Shown piece after piece: positions 34,476-45,895 of a DNA stretch of 64,000 bases. The position numbers and the translations under genes were made by a program. The stretch spans positions 13,769,463 through 13,833,462 of the forward strand of contig NW_004624781.1 in NCBI RefSeq assembly GCF_000247695.1, in the 5' to 3' direction. The stretch comes from Heterocephalus glaber. Lineage: Eukaryota > Chordata > Mammalia > Rodentia > Bathyergidae. The notes under the pieces are model-generated. The model made no database searches, was not told the DNA's origin, and saw only the letters and a list, made by a program, of their open reading frames with translations. The number at the start of each line of letters is the position of its first letter. Position 1 is the stretch's first letter.

Positions 34476-34869
34476 TCTAGACTGTTTTGGCAAGATGGCA
34501 CTTATGAATTTCACATGTTCTGGAACACTTGCGGCTGTGGATCTCCCTGCCTATGTTATGTGTTTAAAGTGGCTTTCATGGTGAGTGTCTGGGAGAAAAA
34601 GCATACAGCTGTGGCTGGTCACCCATAAAAAATAACCTGAAAAGTATTTAAATAAAAAAAATCTAAGAATGCTTGCCTACATTGAATGACATGATAATTC
34701 ACCTAGTTTAGCATCTCTGATAAAAGATAAGAACCACAAAGAGTGGGAAGAATCATGCTGTTGTCTATTTCCCTTCTTCCCATTTGGGGAGGTTGAGGTA
34801 GTGTCCCCTGGGGTAGGAAGTGTGCTTCCTTCACCTCCTCTGCTAGCTTTACCTTCAGCCTCTTACCCA

Positions 34870-34985
34870 TTTATTGTTCATTTATTCATTCATTGCACAG
34901 ATTTTTTTGAGCACCTGCTGTTTTTCTGATCCATGTTGGGCACTGGGGATATGAAAGTGAATCGCTAAGATGTTCGGAGAACAGT
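34870..34985 (-). mobile_element. L2 3' end remnant
   Basis: Complement of L2: TTATTCATTCATTGCACAGA, TTTGAGCACCTGCTGTTTTT, GGGCACTGGGGATATGAAAG. Confidence 0.75.
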
Positions 34986-35694
34986 AATTGCAGTTCAGGG
35001 TGGCCTATTCAGAGGGTGAAGTAGGAAGTTAATGATCCAGCATTACATTTCCCTGGAGAGGGAGGAGCACCCTTCCCATTTGCCCAAGACCTGTCTCCCT
35101 GCTATGATGCGCAGGTGAGATGGGGAGGGGCACCACAGGGAGCCTGGGGGAGGAGAAAGCACAGCAATGCCGCTGGGTGCGAAACTCTAGCCAGCTACAC
35201 AAGACAGGAGGGCTCTGGGCCTGCATCAGTTGTGCTGTAAGTTTTATTCTGTAGGCGATGGTGAAGCACAGAATAGATGATTTTAAACAGATGATTGCTT
35301 TAGTTGAAATTGCATTTTAGAAAGCACTTTGCTATGAGGGATAATCATTTGGTGAAAACAAGTATCTGCTTTGCTTGTCCCTGAAAGGATCGCCTCCCAA
35401 TAAAAGTTTGGGAAGAGCAGAAAAACATTATTGCTTTGGAGTGATTAACCAAACAGCTGTTTCCTCCTCTGAATTGTGAGTTTCTCCCATTGCTCCCCAT
35501 TCTGCTCCACCCAAGGCCCACACTTGGACGTTACTGCAGAATTATGCAATGTCAGTTTGATTCACAAGGGTCTGGATGTCTTTCTCTGTACAGCACTATC
35601 CGTTATTTCATGCCATGGGGCCATTCTCTCTGAACACACATCCTAGGCTTTGACTCTTCTACTGAGCTCCTATTTATGATGATGAATAATAATC

Positions 35695-35810
35695 CTTACT
35701 ATGATTTATTGAACACATTCTTTGTGCTCATTTATTATCTTCAATCTCATAGCAGCCCTGATGAGAAATATTATTCTCCTTATTTTGATTATTTTTAACA
35801 TATCAGATCT
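35695..35810 (-). mobile_element. MIR/L2-type remnant
   Basis: TGATTTATTGAACACATTCT, then ATCTCATAGCAGCCCTGATG. Confidence 0.45.
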
Positions 35811-36369
35811 GCTGTTTCTTGCCTGTCCATAACCTCCTTGCAATGGAGGAAGGATCAGAGCTTGTTTTCAGTTTACTGAGGGAGAGATGAGAGTTAATGG
35901 ACTTGTGTTGCCTTAGCTTTTTCTGTGCAATGAGTGTTGATTTTATGGTATGTAGAGAAAATGCAGCCCATACTTGAAGCTGAATGCTGACCAAAAAAAT
36001 AGTCTTATGACACAGTAGCATGTGGAAAAGGTTAAAGACTATTCAGGGCATATGTAATTATTTATGTTTCTTTCAGCTTTTTCCAGTCGAACCTATTAAA
36101 CTAAAGAATAGGCTGGAAAGGTGCTCAGGTATTGACTGGGACCCTAAGGTTTTCCCTGGTTGAGGTCAGTGTTGTCAGCTGGGAACACACAGGGTGAAAT
36201 CTGAGACCTTGACAAATTGAGTGAAGGCAGCGAGAAGCTGTGTGCTCTGCCCACCCGAGAAGGATGGGCTGTCATTAGTGGGATCTGAATTGGCAGTGAC
36301 AGAGGTCGTGAAGTCAGCCTCACAAGGAACCTCTGTGAGAGGCCGTGTTTGAAAAAGGGACCCATAAGG

Positions 36370-36465
36370 CCAGTCTCCTCATTTTATAGACAGAGAAGCC
36401 AAGTCCAGAGAAGTAAATTGACCTTTTAAAGGGTGTGTAATGTAATAATGTTAGGGCTCAGACAT
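36370..36465 (-). mobile_element. MIR remnant
   Basis: TCCTCATTTTATAGACAGAG, GTCCAGAGAAGTAAATTGAC, GTTAGGGCTCAGACATC. Confidence 0.55.
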
Positions 36466-37514
36466 CTTCATGGCAGGTTCAGGAACGTGTAATCTAACTT
36501 CTTAGACTCTTAACTGGCAGACTCCTGGGATGAACAGTGTTAGTGCCACTTCAGGTCAAGGTGAAGTTTCATCCTTTGAATGGGCTTTTTACAGAATTTA
36601 TTGCTGAAGCTGTCAAATGTTCCGAGAGGTCTGTAGAGTGTCAGCATGCACAGGGATCTGTGAGGGCACATGACGGAATAGTTCATTGGAACTGTTCTCA
36701 TTTTTTAACCCTAGGGTCATCAGAAGGGGTGCTAACTCCTCAAAAGGTAATTTGGTATGAAGATTAGAGGTGGGAAATGATCTCTTATTCACTGAATTAG
36801 GCCACAGATTTCTATGTCACTGAATAACCCCACTTGTATTGTTAATAGGTATATATAACTTGCCACAGTTCTCGAAATGCTCTTAGGGTTATAATTAGGA
36901 ACTCTGATATTCTTCTCCTCAATTTCTGGCACATTTTGGAATGCATAGTCTTTAATCGTTTCTGTATGATTTCTTTTCTGATTTTATTGAGTGTACAGAT
37001 TCCTAACCACATTCTCACTAGTTTATGTGTTGAATGTACCAATGCCAGATATTCCTATGAGAATAAAAATCATGTTAAATTTTTCTCAGGCAATGGTAAC
37101 ATCTGTCTTTAGCAGTGATGCTTACCTTGAAGAAATTATGGAAATGGGTTTTTTTTAATTAAAGTAAATATTGTTTTGTCTCTTGTGTAGTGTGGTGATG
37201 CAGACCGTCAGCTCAGTATTTCACAGCTGCAGAGAAGGGTCATCCTGTTATCACCTCTAGGGACAAAGACTTCTCTCAGTACAGTTACAGAAATTTCCCA
37301 GTGCACACATACTCAGTAAAATTTAATCCACAGTTCAACCAAATTTATAGTATAAGGAATTATTCGATGGTAAGATTTTTATATTCTTCATGAGGTGAAA
37401 ACTATTCTTTGGTCATTGAAAACACAAAGGTATAAAAACATGTCAGAATAATTGTGGCTGTGTCTTAATATGCACCCCTTTAATGAGCAATTTCTATTAC
37501 TCTTTAAGTGTTTT

Positions 37515-37835
37515 GTTTTTGTTTTAGTCACTTCTCTATTGCTTGGACAAATTATCTGACACCTGCAACTTAAAGGAGGGGAAGTTTATTTTGGCTCATG
37601 GTTTCAGAGGATTCAGTCCATGGTTAGCTGGCTCCAAGGCAGAAATGACCATGGTGGAGGAGAGTTTCTCGCCCCATTGCACCAAGGAAGGAGAGGGGAG
37701 GGATGAGCAGAGACAGGAATACACCTTCCAGCTCACAGCCCCAGGAAACTTCTCCTTCCAGGGCCCATCTCTGAACATGAAACTCTGGAGGGACATTTTA
37801 TATCTACACCAGAACAACTTTCTTAAGTGAAAGGG
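37515..37835 (-). mobile_element. Solo MaLR LTR (minus strand)
   Basis: It opens with TTCTCTATTGCTTGGACAAA, then AACTTAAAGGAGGGGAAGTT and TTTTGGCTCATGGTTTCAGA. This is the complement of a MaLR LTR 3' end. No internal sequence follows, so this is a solo LTR or fragment. The open frame 37543-37830 across it is not a gene. Confidence 0.75.
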
Positions 37836-38555
37836 AAAAGAGACTGAGGAAAAATGTCTTCCATGTGTGGTTTAGTCTTTCTGTTTTGGTATTCCTCTTC
37901 GCTTTAGTTTTTTCCACCATAATTATATTTTAAACTATTGACTCAGAATATGAAGTTTAGATCATTTTTCTGGCACCCTCATCAAAAGTGATTCTCTCTT
38001 GCTGAGCCTAAATTCTCTCTGTGAGTCCTCATGTTCAGATGAGAAGAAGACCCGAAGTCGTTATAGCCTAGAAAAGAGTATTTGAGTTAGGGTGGAGACT
38101 GGTTTTCTATAAAGCTTTTAAACTTACAGCACAAAGCTAGAGAAATGAAGGAAATGACTTTGAAAATTATCCTGCCATATATAGAGAGCATTATTAGCAT
38201 AAAAGGTGACAAAATGGACTGTAAGTTTTTCTTCTAGGCAAAGAAGAGCACTCATGATACACATTATCATGTGTCATCTTAGGTATGGAGAAAGAGAATT
38301 GACACTGTCTCCCCATCACGTAGATTCTGCATAATGGAAAGGGAGAGAAGTGCTCAGCCCTGAGCTCCCATGTTCTAGGGGAAGTTGCTCCATGAGGTTC
38401 TCTTTATAAATTAAGATACCACAGTTTGTGTGAGCTCACTGTGTCCAAATCTGTTAAGAATCTTCTCACGTTCTCTCACAAAAGGGTTGTCATTAACTTT
38501 TTTTGTTTGTTTGCTTTTACTCCATTTGTACTCTTTGGCATACACTCTAATTCTA

Positions 38556-38648
38556 TACACCTTTTTTGGGGGAGGGTGCTGGGGATCAAACTCAGGTCCT
38601 TGTGCTTGTGGGGCAGGCAATGGAACCACTGAACTAAATCCCCAGCCC
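38556..38648 (-). mobile_element. ID SINE with 15-bp target duplication
   Basis: Minus strand: GGGCTGGGGATTTAGTTCAG near the right end and a body with CAAGCACAAGGACCTGAGTT. Perfect target-site duplication TACACTCTAATTCTA at 38541-38555 and 38649-38663. Confidence 0.95.
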
Positions 38649-41425
38649 TACACTCTAATTCTAGGCTTATGTACCTAAATCCAACGTCTTCCTCACTAAA
38701 AGGTCTTAGCATATTTTTGTGGGTAAAGAACCTGAAGTCTAATGTCCCAAGTTCAAGTCCAGAGCCATGACGTCAGCAGGTGTAGCACTTTGGACTAACC
38801 TTTCTGTGGCATATTCTCTCCACTTAAAAATATTAATAATGATAGCTACTTTATTGTTTCTTTGACTATGAAATGGAGGTGAAGACATGAAAATATTTTA
38901 GAAAGTCCTACTGCAACGGGTAGTGTTGTTGTTCTTATATTACCATTTAAAAAGTATTAATAGCAGTAATCAAATTCTCCTGGACCACCAATTCCTTTCA
39001 GATAGATGAACATGGATCAGAGAGGCAAACACTAAATGAATAAAAATGAGGACAGACAACTGGGAAGCCATAGCTGGCTGTCAATAGACCTGTGGACTCC
39101 TCTCTACCCCACAGTTTCTCTGGATCCAGCCCTTGGGAGCCTGGAGGGACGTCCTGCTGACCCCCAAACAGGACAGCCAGTGCCTCCTGTGGTGTTGGGT
39201 TCCAAGCCATCCTGTCACCTGGGCTGCAGCACAGGCAGCACGCCGGATGACCCCATACAACAAACCAGGGGACACTTTTTACTTAATTACTAGGTTTGAA
39301 GACTCTTAGAAATATCACTAGCCCTAGAAACCTGGTATTTCATAGGTTTTCCTTAAAGGGATGCTAACAAGTAGCTGTGTGCATGCTTTTGAAAGCTGGG
39401 TGCATTTAGTAGAAATTATTAAGTAAGGATGGAGCAGCTGATACTTACACATGGGCAGAATCACTTGGGGGCCTCTTGAGGGACTGGCTTCGGGGTAACG
39501 CAGTGGGAGTTGGCACAGGGAAGGACTTCTGGGTGCTGTGAGCCCCGGTTGAGGGGCCATAGAGGACACAGCCAGGCATCCAGGGTGTTACCACTCACTG
39601 TCCAAATGGGACTACGACAGGGGCCAGCAGGCCGAGGGCCCTTTATTCCTTTCAGTAGTGCTCCTTTCGGAAGAGTTCAAGCACCAAAATGCCCTTTATT
39701 TCTTCATTTACCCTTTAGAGGAACTGTGGGGCTGGAAAATTCAGTCCCTTTAGTGCCAACCTTTAATCAATTGTTTGTCAAATCTGAGTGGGTTATTCAA
39801 GTTTTATTCCTCCAATTTCTTTTGCAGAACACAACTATGGGGTCAGGTTCAATTCCTCGTGAATCCAGCTTTTTAAAATTTTGTTTACATGTTTTTTCTT
39901 CTTGATTTCATTTCTCCAGCAACTTTTGATATTATGTAAGCAATACAGCTAAGGTACCAAGCATTTAGGTTATGGAAGGGAGATGCTTTATGCATTGCCT
40001 CCCCAGCTTGGGCAGATGCCTTTGAACCTTCTCTGGGCCACTCCAGTGTCCTCCGGGTTCTGCTGAAACACACACCTGTTCTCTTCTCCACTTCTCTTTC
40101 CCTGATCTTTTTCTCAGCCCATTTGGACTCTGTTCCAGCATTACACTCCAATTCTGTGATCGTTCCCCTCAACCCATCCCCAGAGCCATGTTACAAAGTG
40201 GCACTGTGGGACAGTTCCTTGCCAGTGATGCTTGTTAGCATATTGGTGAGTGTCCTTGCTTTTCATGAAAACCCTTTCCAGAGTTTGACAAAGTAAAGGT
40301 GGCTGGTAACTTGCATTGTTGTAAACAATGATCGGTGCTCAGAAGATGTGGGAGTTGTCTGCCTACAGAACTAGTCAATTAAATTTAAAAACAGTACCAG
40401 GACTTCTTATGTCATCCTGCAGAAGTGTCCACATCTTGACTGCGCTTGTAGTAATGGAAATATTCTAGAACAGTTTCCCACCATTGCTGAAGCTGCCTCC
40501 TTCCTCATTTCTTCCATCTAAAATCTTATGCATAAAATAAAGTTAGGAGATAAGGAGCAGATTATTGCCAGAAACCTATGCAATAATATGACAGAAATCA
40601 AATCTCCTTAAGATCCATAGAGTTCCTCAAAACTGACCAAAGATATAACTCGGAGGAAAAAGTGAAAACAGCTAGCAAATATGAAAGATGCTCACCTTCC
40701 TGTATCACTAGACAAAAATCAAAACAAGTTGCCACCTTCTAGCTGCCCCCTGAGCTGAAATCAAAATATCTGAAAAACCCTAGGTTTAAAGAGTAGAAAA
40801 TACGTGTTGTTAGAATTATGAATTGTGCAACTATCTGGATGGTGATTTGGCAAATATTAATGGAAATGTGAAATGCACATATACTTTGATCAGGAAATTG
40901 CACAAATATGCAAGGATGTATAATGTAATAGCCTTTATGGTGTTATTTATAAGTAGCTTCCACAAATAGCAGCCTCATTGATCCTCAGGAGAGTTCACTG
41001 TAATATCACGACTTACTGAGCCAGTGGGGTAGCATGCAGTCATGAAAAAGGTGTGTTCACTTATGGAAAAAGTGGGGAAATAAAATATGAAAGACTGAAT
41101 AACATGAACTCATTTGATAAGAGGATGAGACATATACTTGTATGTGAATAAAAGTTCTTTGCAAAGATGCACTGGCAACAGTTAGCACTTAACTTTCGCA
41201 AGAGGACTGGAGAGCAGAGGTCTAGAGGGGAGAGAGAAAGAGAGGACTTTAATGACTTCAAATTGTTTAACTCTGAGTTTAGTTAAAACAACTCTGGGTG
41301 ATAAATATTAGTGATTGAGGTGTGCTCAGAAACAATGAGTAAATGGTTTAGTTGGTGTCACTTCCATTTCTCTCGCTCAACCCACAGGCTTTTCCTTCCT
41401 GCTTTTCTGTTTTCTTTTTCCATGC

Positions 41426-41498
41426 TGGTGCTGGGGATCAAACAAAGGGCCTTCTGCCTATGAGGCAAGCACTGTACTCTGAGCTATATCCCCACCCC
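41426..41498 (-). mobile_element. ID SINE, older copy
   Basis: Minus strand: GGGTGGGGATATAGCTCAGA and a body including AGTGCTTGCCTCATAGGCAG. No obvious tail or target duplication. Confidence 0.8.
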
Positions 41499-42344
41499 TT
41501 GGGGCGCTGTTTTTGAGAGAGAAAACAACTCTAGGGAAGTTCCCAAAGAAAAAGCAAAGACTTTGCCCAGTTCTAGAAATGAATAGCCATATGCTAAAAA
41601 TTGAATAGGTTGGCTCAATTAACCTTTTTAAAATAACTCAGATAAAAGCATTGAAATTTGTTTCTGACTTCCTGGCCAGTTACTCCAATTGCCTATTGCA
41701 CCTACAAGAAAATTGGTTATTCATTTTCTCTCCAGCTCGCTTCCTTTTAGCCCAGGGGACAGGTTGGGCTCACCTCCCAGCCTACTTTGACAATCTTCTC
41801 TGAAGTGGATTTGGCCTCCTTTAAGTAGCCCTGGACCTGCCTGGGTTACACCGGTCCCCAGGAAGTGTGTTTGCGTAGCTAGTTTGAGTTAGGGAAAGCA
41901 TTGTATTTTCACCCCTCTTTTCTTCCAGTTGACCAGCATTTAAAATTTACCCAATAGCATTTTCTTTACTATTTTTTATAATTCTTAGAAAACTATTTAA
42001 AAGCTTGAACACTTCAGTTTTTACCTCAGGTAATGGTCCTACTGTGTCATTTTAACATTTAGCATATAATTTCATTTTTAATACTCCCCCTTCTTCTAGT
42101 ATCACAGACTTGTCATCCAATTTACGCTTGAGGTCCTCTCCTCAGACGCTGGGGGTGTGGGACTCCCATCCAGAAGGGCTCCAAGACCAAGTGGCAGTTT
42201 TCCTACCAGCTTCTGTGCATGGTTGATTGGGATTTTTAAAAAACTTTCTTTTCTGTTTTTTGCTGCCAGCAAAGTTCTCCCTCTGCATTTTTTTTTCCAC
42301 CTCCTAATATAAACTTCGTAGGAGTGACTGGCCTTTTCTTTCAG

Positions 42345-42406
42345 ATGGAGATTACTTCACCTTCACAAGACATGAGCCCATTGGGGTGTGCGGACAGATC
42401 ATCCCG
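42345..42406 (+). CDS. ALDH1A2: ALDH1A2 exon 5 (residues ~165-185)
   Basis: This 62-nt exon enters in phase 1 and leaves in phase 0. It completes the split Asp codon and encodes [20 protein letters not shown]. The acceptor is TTTCAG and the donor is CCG|GTGAGT, a strong match. Its last residue, Pro, directly precedes the WNFP motif in exon 6. Length and phase agree with the matching exon of the ALDH1 family. Confidence 0.97.
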
Positions 42407-44362
42407 GTGAGTGAACCCCGCGTGCCTCGGGTTTGTTTTCCTTTGACTCAGTTCTCCTGAAGACACGTGAATCAGGCAGGGTCCTGGGTGTGTGTGTTTT
42501 CCATTACTAAGGAGAAGAAAATGGAGCTCCTGTTGTTGACATATCTTCAACAGCCGCCCTTTAAGTGCTTATTTGAACAGGTTGACAGGGTTTCAGCTCC
42601 GTTACTAGGAGTTGAGTTCTCCAGTCGTGGAATTCTCCTGATTCAAATAAGCAAAGCAGAGCAAAGTGTATTAATAACCTGCCCTTGATTATGGATGGCT
42701 CTTTTGCTTGTAGAAAGCCGATTCTTTGTTGTATTTGCTTGTTTATTTTTTAGAACTGTGACTCACCATCTTTCCAGGCATATTATTTTACGTGGTCTTT
42801 TAATCTTACTCTTTCTCACCACTTCTTTTCACAAGATTCTTGATAGAAGATACTACAAAAGACACAGCAGTACAGTTAATGTCATGGTTATAATTGAAAC
42901 CATGCCGGGCTGTTGTCTGCCTTGTAAAGGGAAATAGATGTTGTGCTTAGTGTTTGGATTGGAACATTAGACATTGTCCTTTGCTCCTTCCCTCACACAT
43001 ACCCTTGGCACCGTATAATACATCAGAGAATCTGCTAGCAGTACGAGCTAATAGTTCTAGTGAAGATTTCAAGGAGATGCTCACATTAAACTCTTACAGT
43101 AGAGATAAGATTTCTCTTTTCAAAATACAGGAGAATAACTGAAGATAATCTTTGGCTTGGGAGCTAAAGATTTGGGGAAGCTATTAATATTTATTCAAAT
43201 GATTGCTAAGCCCTAGGCTACTATGAAATGTATTAGAGATTGGAAAGGGAAATGAGACATTTGGTTGTTGGAGTTTTTCTTCTCCTAACCCCAGGGGAAC
43301 CCGCTTGGAGCTTCCCAGGGTAAGATCTGTCACCTTGTAGGGGACCCAGACTTGCTTTTCTGACAGGAGGAAGGTTGCTTGTCAGCCAGCTCTGGCTCAA
43401 TTACCGCACTCCAAGATTTATACACTGCAGATGGAATTAAAACATCACTGAAGACTCCCAAGTTTATAAACAACCAGAGGGAAAAGAAATTGGGTGTTTG
43501 GTGAAGCCAAGACACTTGTATATTTTTGCAGGCTTGCCAGGGCCAGTGGGAACTCTTCGGGGCTGGCAGCTGAGATGCGTCAGGCTGAAACCCTGCGCTG
43601 GGAGGACAGGGATGGCTGCTTTCCTTCTATGAAATTATCAATGACACCTGATAGTGATGAGGCTCCTGCCTCAGGTTATGACAGCACAAGCTCAGTGTCC
43701 TCTCGAGTCAGTTTAAACAATTTTAGGCCCTGAATTCATACACTCACATAAATATATTTTAGTTTCATTAACCTATTTTGCAGTAGGAAGGGCACAGATT
43801 AAAAATTTTGCATTCTCATCTGTAGATATTTAGTTTTTGGAATACTGTGTGTTTTGTGACCATATGTATGAGAAAAGGTGCTAGAGTACCTTGAAGTACA
43901 CATTGAAATAAATATAATGTACAGCTAGAATTTTCTTTTTTAATTCTTCCACAGTTGAACAGCTTTCACACCAAATAGAAAAAAATCCTGCTGTAAAAAC
44001 CCCAAATTCAAGAAAATTTTTTCACACATAAGAACTTATTGGAAAAACAGTAGAAAACAATAGTAATGAAAAATCAAGACAATACAAAGGAAAAACAAAA
44101 CTTCCCTTTGCATCATGAGATTTCTTTGGGTGGCTTGTTGGAATAAAGGAATTTGTTGTACAGAGAGAGAGGAGGAGATTTTTTTTTCAAAGTCAATGCC
44201 ATTATATTTTTAATACAGTAATTAGAAATCTAAACATCTATACTTTGTGGTAAGCAAGATTTATATTGAGGACGAGCCCGAGAAATCTGAGAAATCACAG
44301 TTTAAAAACAAAGTAGTGCAGCAGTATTTTCCCATCTGTGGACCCTGCGTTTTCTTCTTCAG
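42407..44362 (+). other. ALDH1A2: ALDH1A2 intron 5 (1956 bp)
   Basis: Donor GTGAGT, acceptor TTCTTCTTCAG. I recognised no mobile element. The stretch 43370-43480 has mixed composition and could be conserved, but nothing proves it. The open frames here (42467-43142, 43494-43733) lack any family motif. Confidence 0.85.
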
Positions 44363-44491
44363 TGGAACTTTCCCCTGCTGATGTTCACCTGGAAGATCGC
44401 CCCGGCTCTGTGCTGCGGCAACACCGTGGTGATTAAGCCGGCGGAGCAGACTCCGCTCAGCGCGCTCTACATGGGGGCCCTGATCAAAGAG
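44363..44491 (+). CDS. ALDH1A2: ALDH1A2 exon 6 (residues ~186-228)
   Basis: This 129-nt exon (43 codons, phase 0/0) encodes [20 protein letters not shown], then [20 protein letters not shown] and IKE. By ALDH family knowledge, the WNFP Asn (about N187) helps form the oxyanion hole, and KPAE (about K210 and E213) contacts NAD. All three residues are present. The acceptor is CTTCTTCAG; the donor GAG|GTAGGA is moderate. The residue after LLMF is Thr, where human ALDH1A2 has Ala as I recall. The exon is markedly GC- and CpG-rich compared with exons 4 and 7. Confidence 0.97.
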
Positions 44492-44612
44492 GTAGGACGG
44501 TGACCTCCGGAGCCCTGGCGCCCTTCCCCTTGAGCCGTTTGTGGTGCCCATCTGACGGGGTGTGGCAAGGTTTGAGAGACACAGCTCCTCCTATTCTGCT
44601 TTTCTTTTTTAG
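44492..44612 (+). other. ALDH1A2: ALDH1A2 intron 6 (121 bp)
   Basis: A very short intron between exons 6 and 7, with donor GTAGGA, a strong pyrimidine run (TGCTTTTCTTTTTTAG) and no repeat. The short size suits splicing by intron definition. Confidence 0.93.
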
Positions 44613-44726
44613 GCTGGCTTTCCACCTGGAGTGATCAATATTCTGCCAGGGTATGGGCCCACAGCTGGCGCAGCGATTGCTTCTCACATTGGCATAGACA
44701 AGATTGCATTTACGGGCTCCACAGAG
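44613..44726 (+). CDS. ALDH1A2: ALDH1A2 exon 7 (residues ~229-266)
   Basis: This 114-nt exon (38 codons, phase 0/0) encodes [20 protein letters not shown] followed by [18 protein letters not shown]. The acceptor is TTTTTTAG and the donor GAG|GTAGGC is moderate. FTGSTE is the family's NAD-pyrophosphate-binding turn, with the Ser at about residue 264. The next expected exon (VGKLIQEAAG, leading to the catalytic LELGG Glu) was not found in the rest of the window. Confidence 0.97.
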
Positions 44727-45159
44727 GTAGGCACTGGAGGAAGCAGGAGCTGAACAGTCCTGCCAAGGAGAATGCATAAAATTGTCCCCTCTGCTAGACA
44801 CCAGTAGGGCAGGAAGGTCCAGCGCTCGGGGGCTGACCAGGGCTCTCAGGGGTGGAACAGGAGAATGTGAAAGCCAAGCGCACATTGACTTTTGCATGTC
44901 AACAGATCCCTAGGCATTTCTGTGATACTGTCTGTGTAGAAACTGTTCCAGGAGCTGGGGCTCTGGGCACTGTTTTGAGTCAAGAATATACAGCAAAAGC
45001 AAGTTAAGAAGCTTGAAATCTAAACTAGCCTCTGGCACAGAGGAGAATGGAGACACAACTTTCCCTTTTCATGGTTTTCACAGGTCCTGTAGATGCAGGT
45101 GGCAGTTAACTCTGCCCAGGAGCCATAAGGGATGATAGAGCAGGCCAGCCAGCTTTCAG

Positions 45160-45440
45160 CCAACACCCAGCAGTAAATGTTGGAGACAGCAGGTGCTGTG
45201 GCCTCTGTGGCTGGCAGTCAACTGTGGCCTGCTAGCACCCAGCAGTCCTAGATAATACACAAACTGAATGTGTCTGTATGCCAATAAAACTTTATTGATA
45301 GGCACTGAAATTTGAATTTAAGGTAATGTTTACAAATGAAAAAATATCGATCTTTTTCTTTTTTCCAGCTATTTAAAAATATGAATGTTGTGTTTAGCTC
45401 ACAGGCCATACCAAAGTGGGCATCAGTCTACAAATCCCTG
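45160..45440. mobile_element. hAT-Charlie-like DNA transposon remnant
   Basis: Includes AATAAAACTTTATTGATAGG and parts such as GCTCACAGGCCATACC. It recalls the familiar placental hAT repeat with its AATAAAACTTTATTTACAAA segment. Ends uncertain. Confidence 0.5.
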
Positions 45441-45544
45441 ACACAGAGTCCCAAGTCTGCTTAAGGGAAATTATAAATTGGTGCTCCAATATGCCTTTGA
45501 TTCAGGTAGCAATGATACAACATAGAGTTTGACCTACTGTTTTG

Positions 45545-45895
45545 AGCAGAGGCTCACAGATGACAGTACTGTTAGTGAAGGATGTCTGCAGGTCTACACA
45601 GTGCTACCCAACAGGAAGAGAATGAAAGCAACATTTGCCATTTAAATAAGCTAGTAGCCACATTTCTTGGTAAAAGGAATGGGTGAAATTAATTTTAATG
45701 CTGTACTTAATTTAATCCAGTATTTCAAAAATCTTATTTAAACGCATTATCAATATAGAAATTATTAGCACAGTGTTTTGCATTCTCTTGCTCATATGAA
45801 GTCTCTGAGGTGTGTGGTATGTGTGTTATGTTTTCATCCATGTCTCAGGTGTCTGTAGCCACAGGTAGCCAGTGGCCACCACCTTGGACCGTGCA
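45545..45895. mobile_element. hAT-type DNA transposon remnant
   Basis: Contains AGCTAGTAGCCACATTTCTT, GGTGAAATTAATTTTAATGC, CACAGGTAGCCAGTGGCCAC and a right end near GACCGTGCAGGTCT. This is the pattern of a common old hAT repeat that has TAGCCACATGTGGCTAGTGG. Confidence 0.55.

Larger units (their letters stand above)
32003..42344 (+). other. ALDH1A2: ALDH1A2 intron 4 (10.3 kb)
   Basis: Donor GTATGT, acceptor CTTTCTTTCAG. It holds MIR and L2 remnants, a Tigger relic (33270-33634), a possible further DNA-transposon relic (34085-34475), a minus-strand MaLR LTR (37515-37835) and two ID copies (38556-38648 and 41426-41498). I see no nameable element in 35050-35690, 36470-37510, 38670-41420 or 41500-42340. 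Confidence 0.85.

Noticed and set aside
39500..39905. 131-codon + strand open frame in intron 4
   Set aside because: No domain, no splice context, no codon-use signal that I can see.
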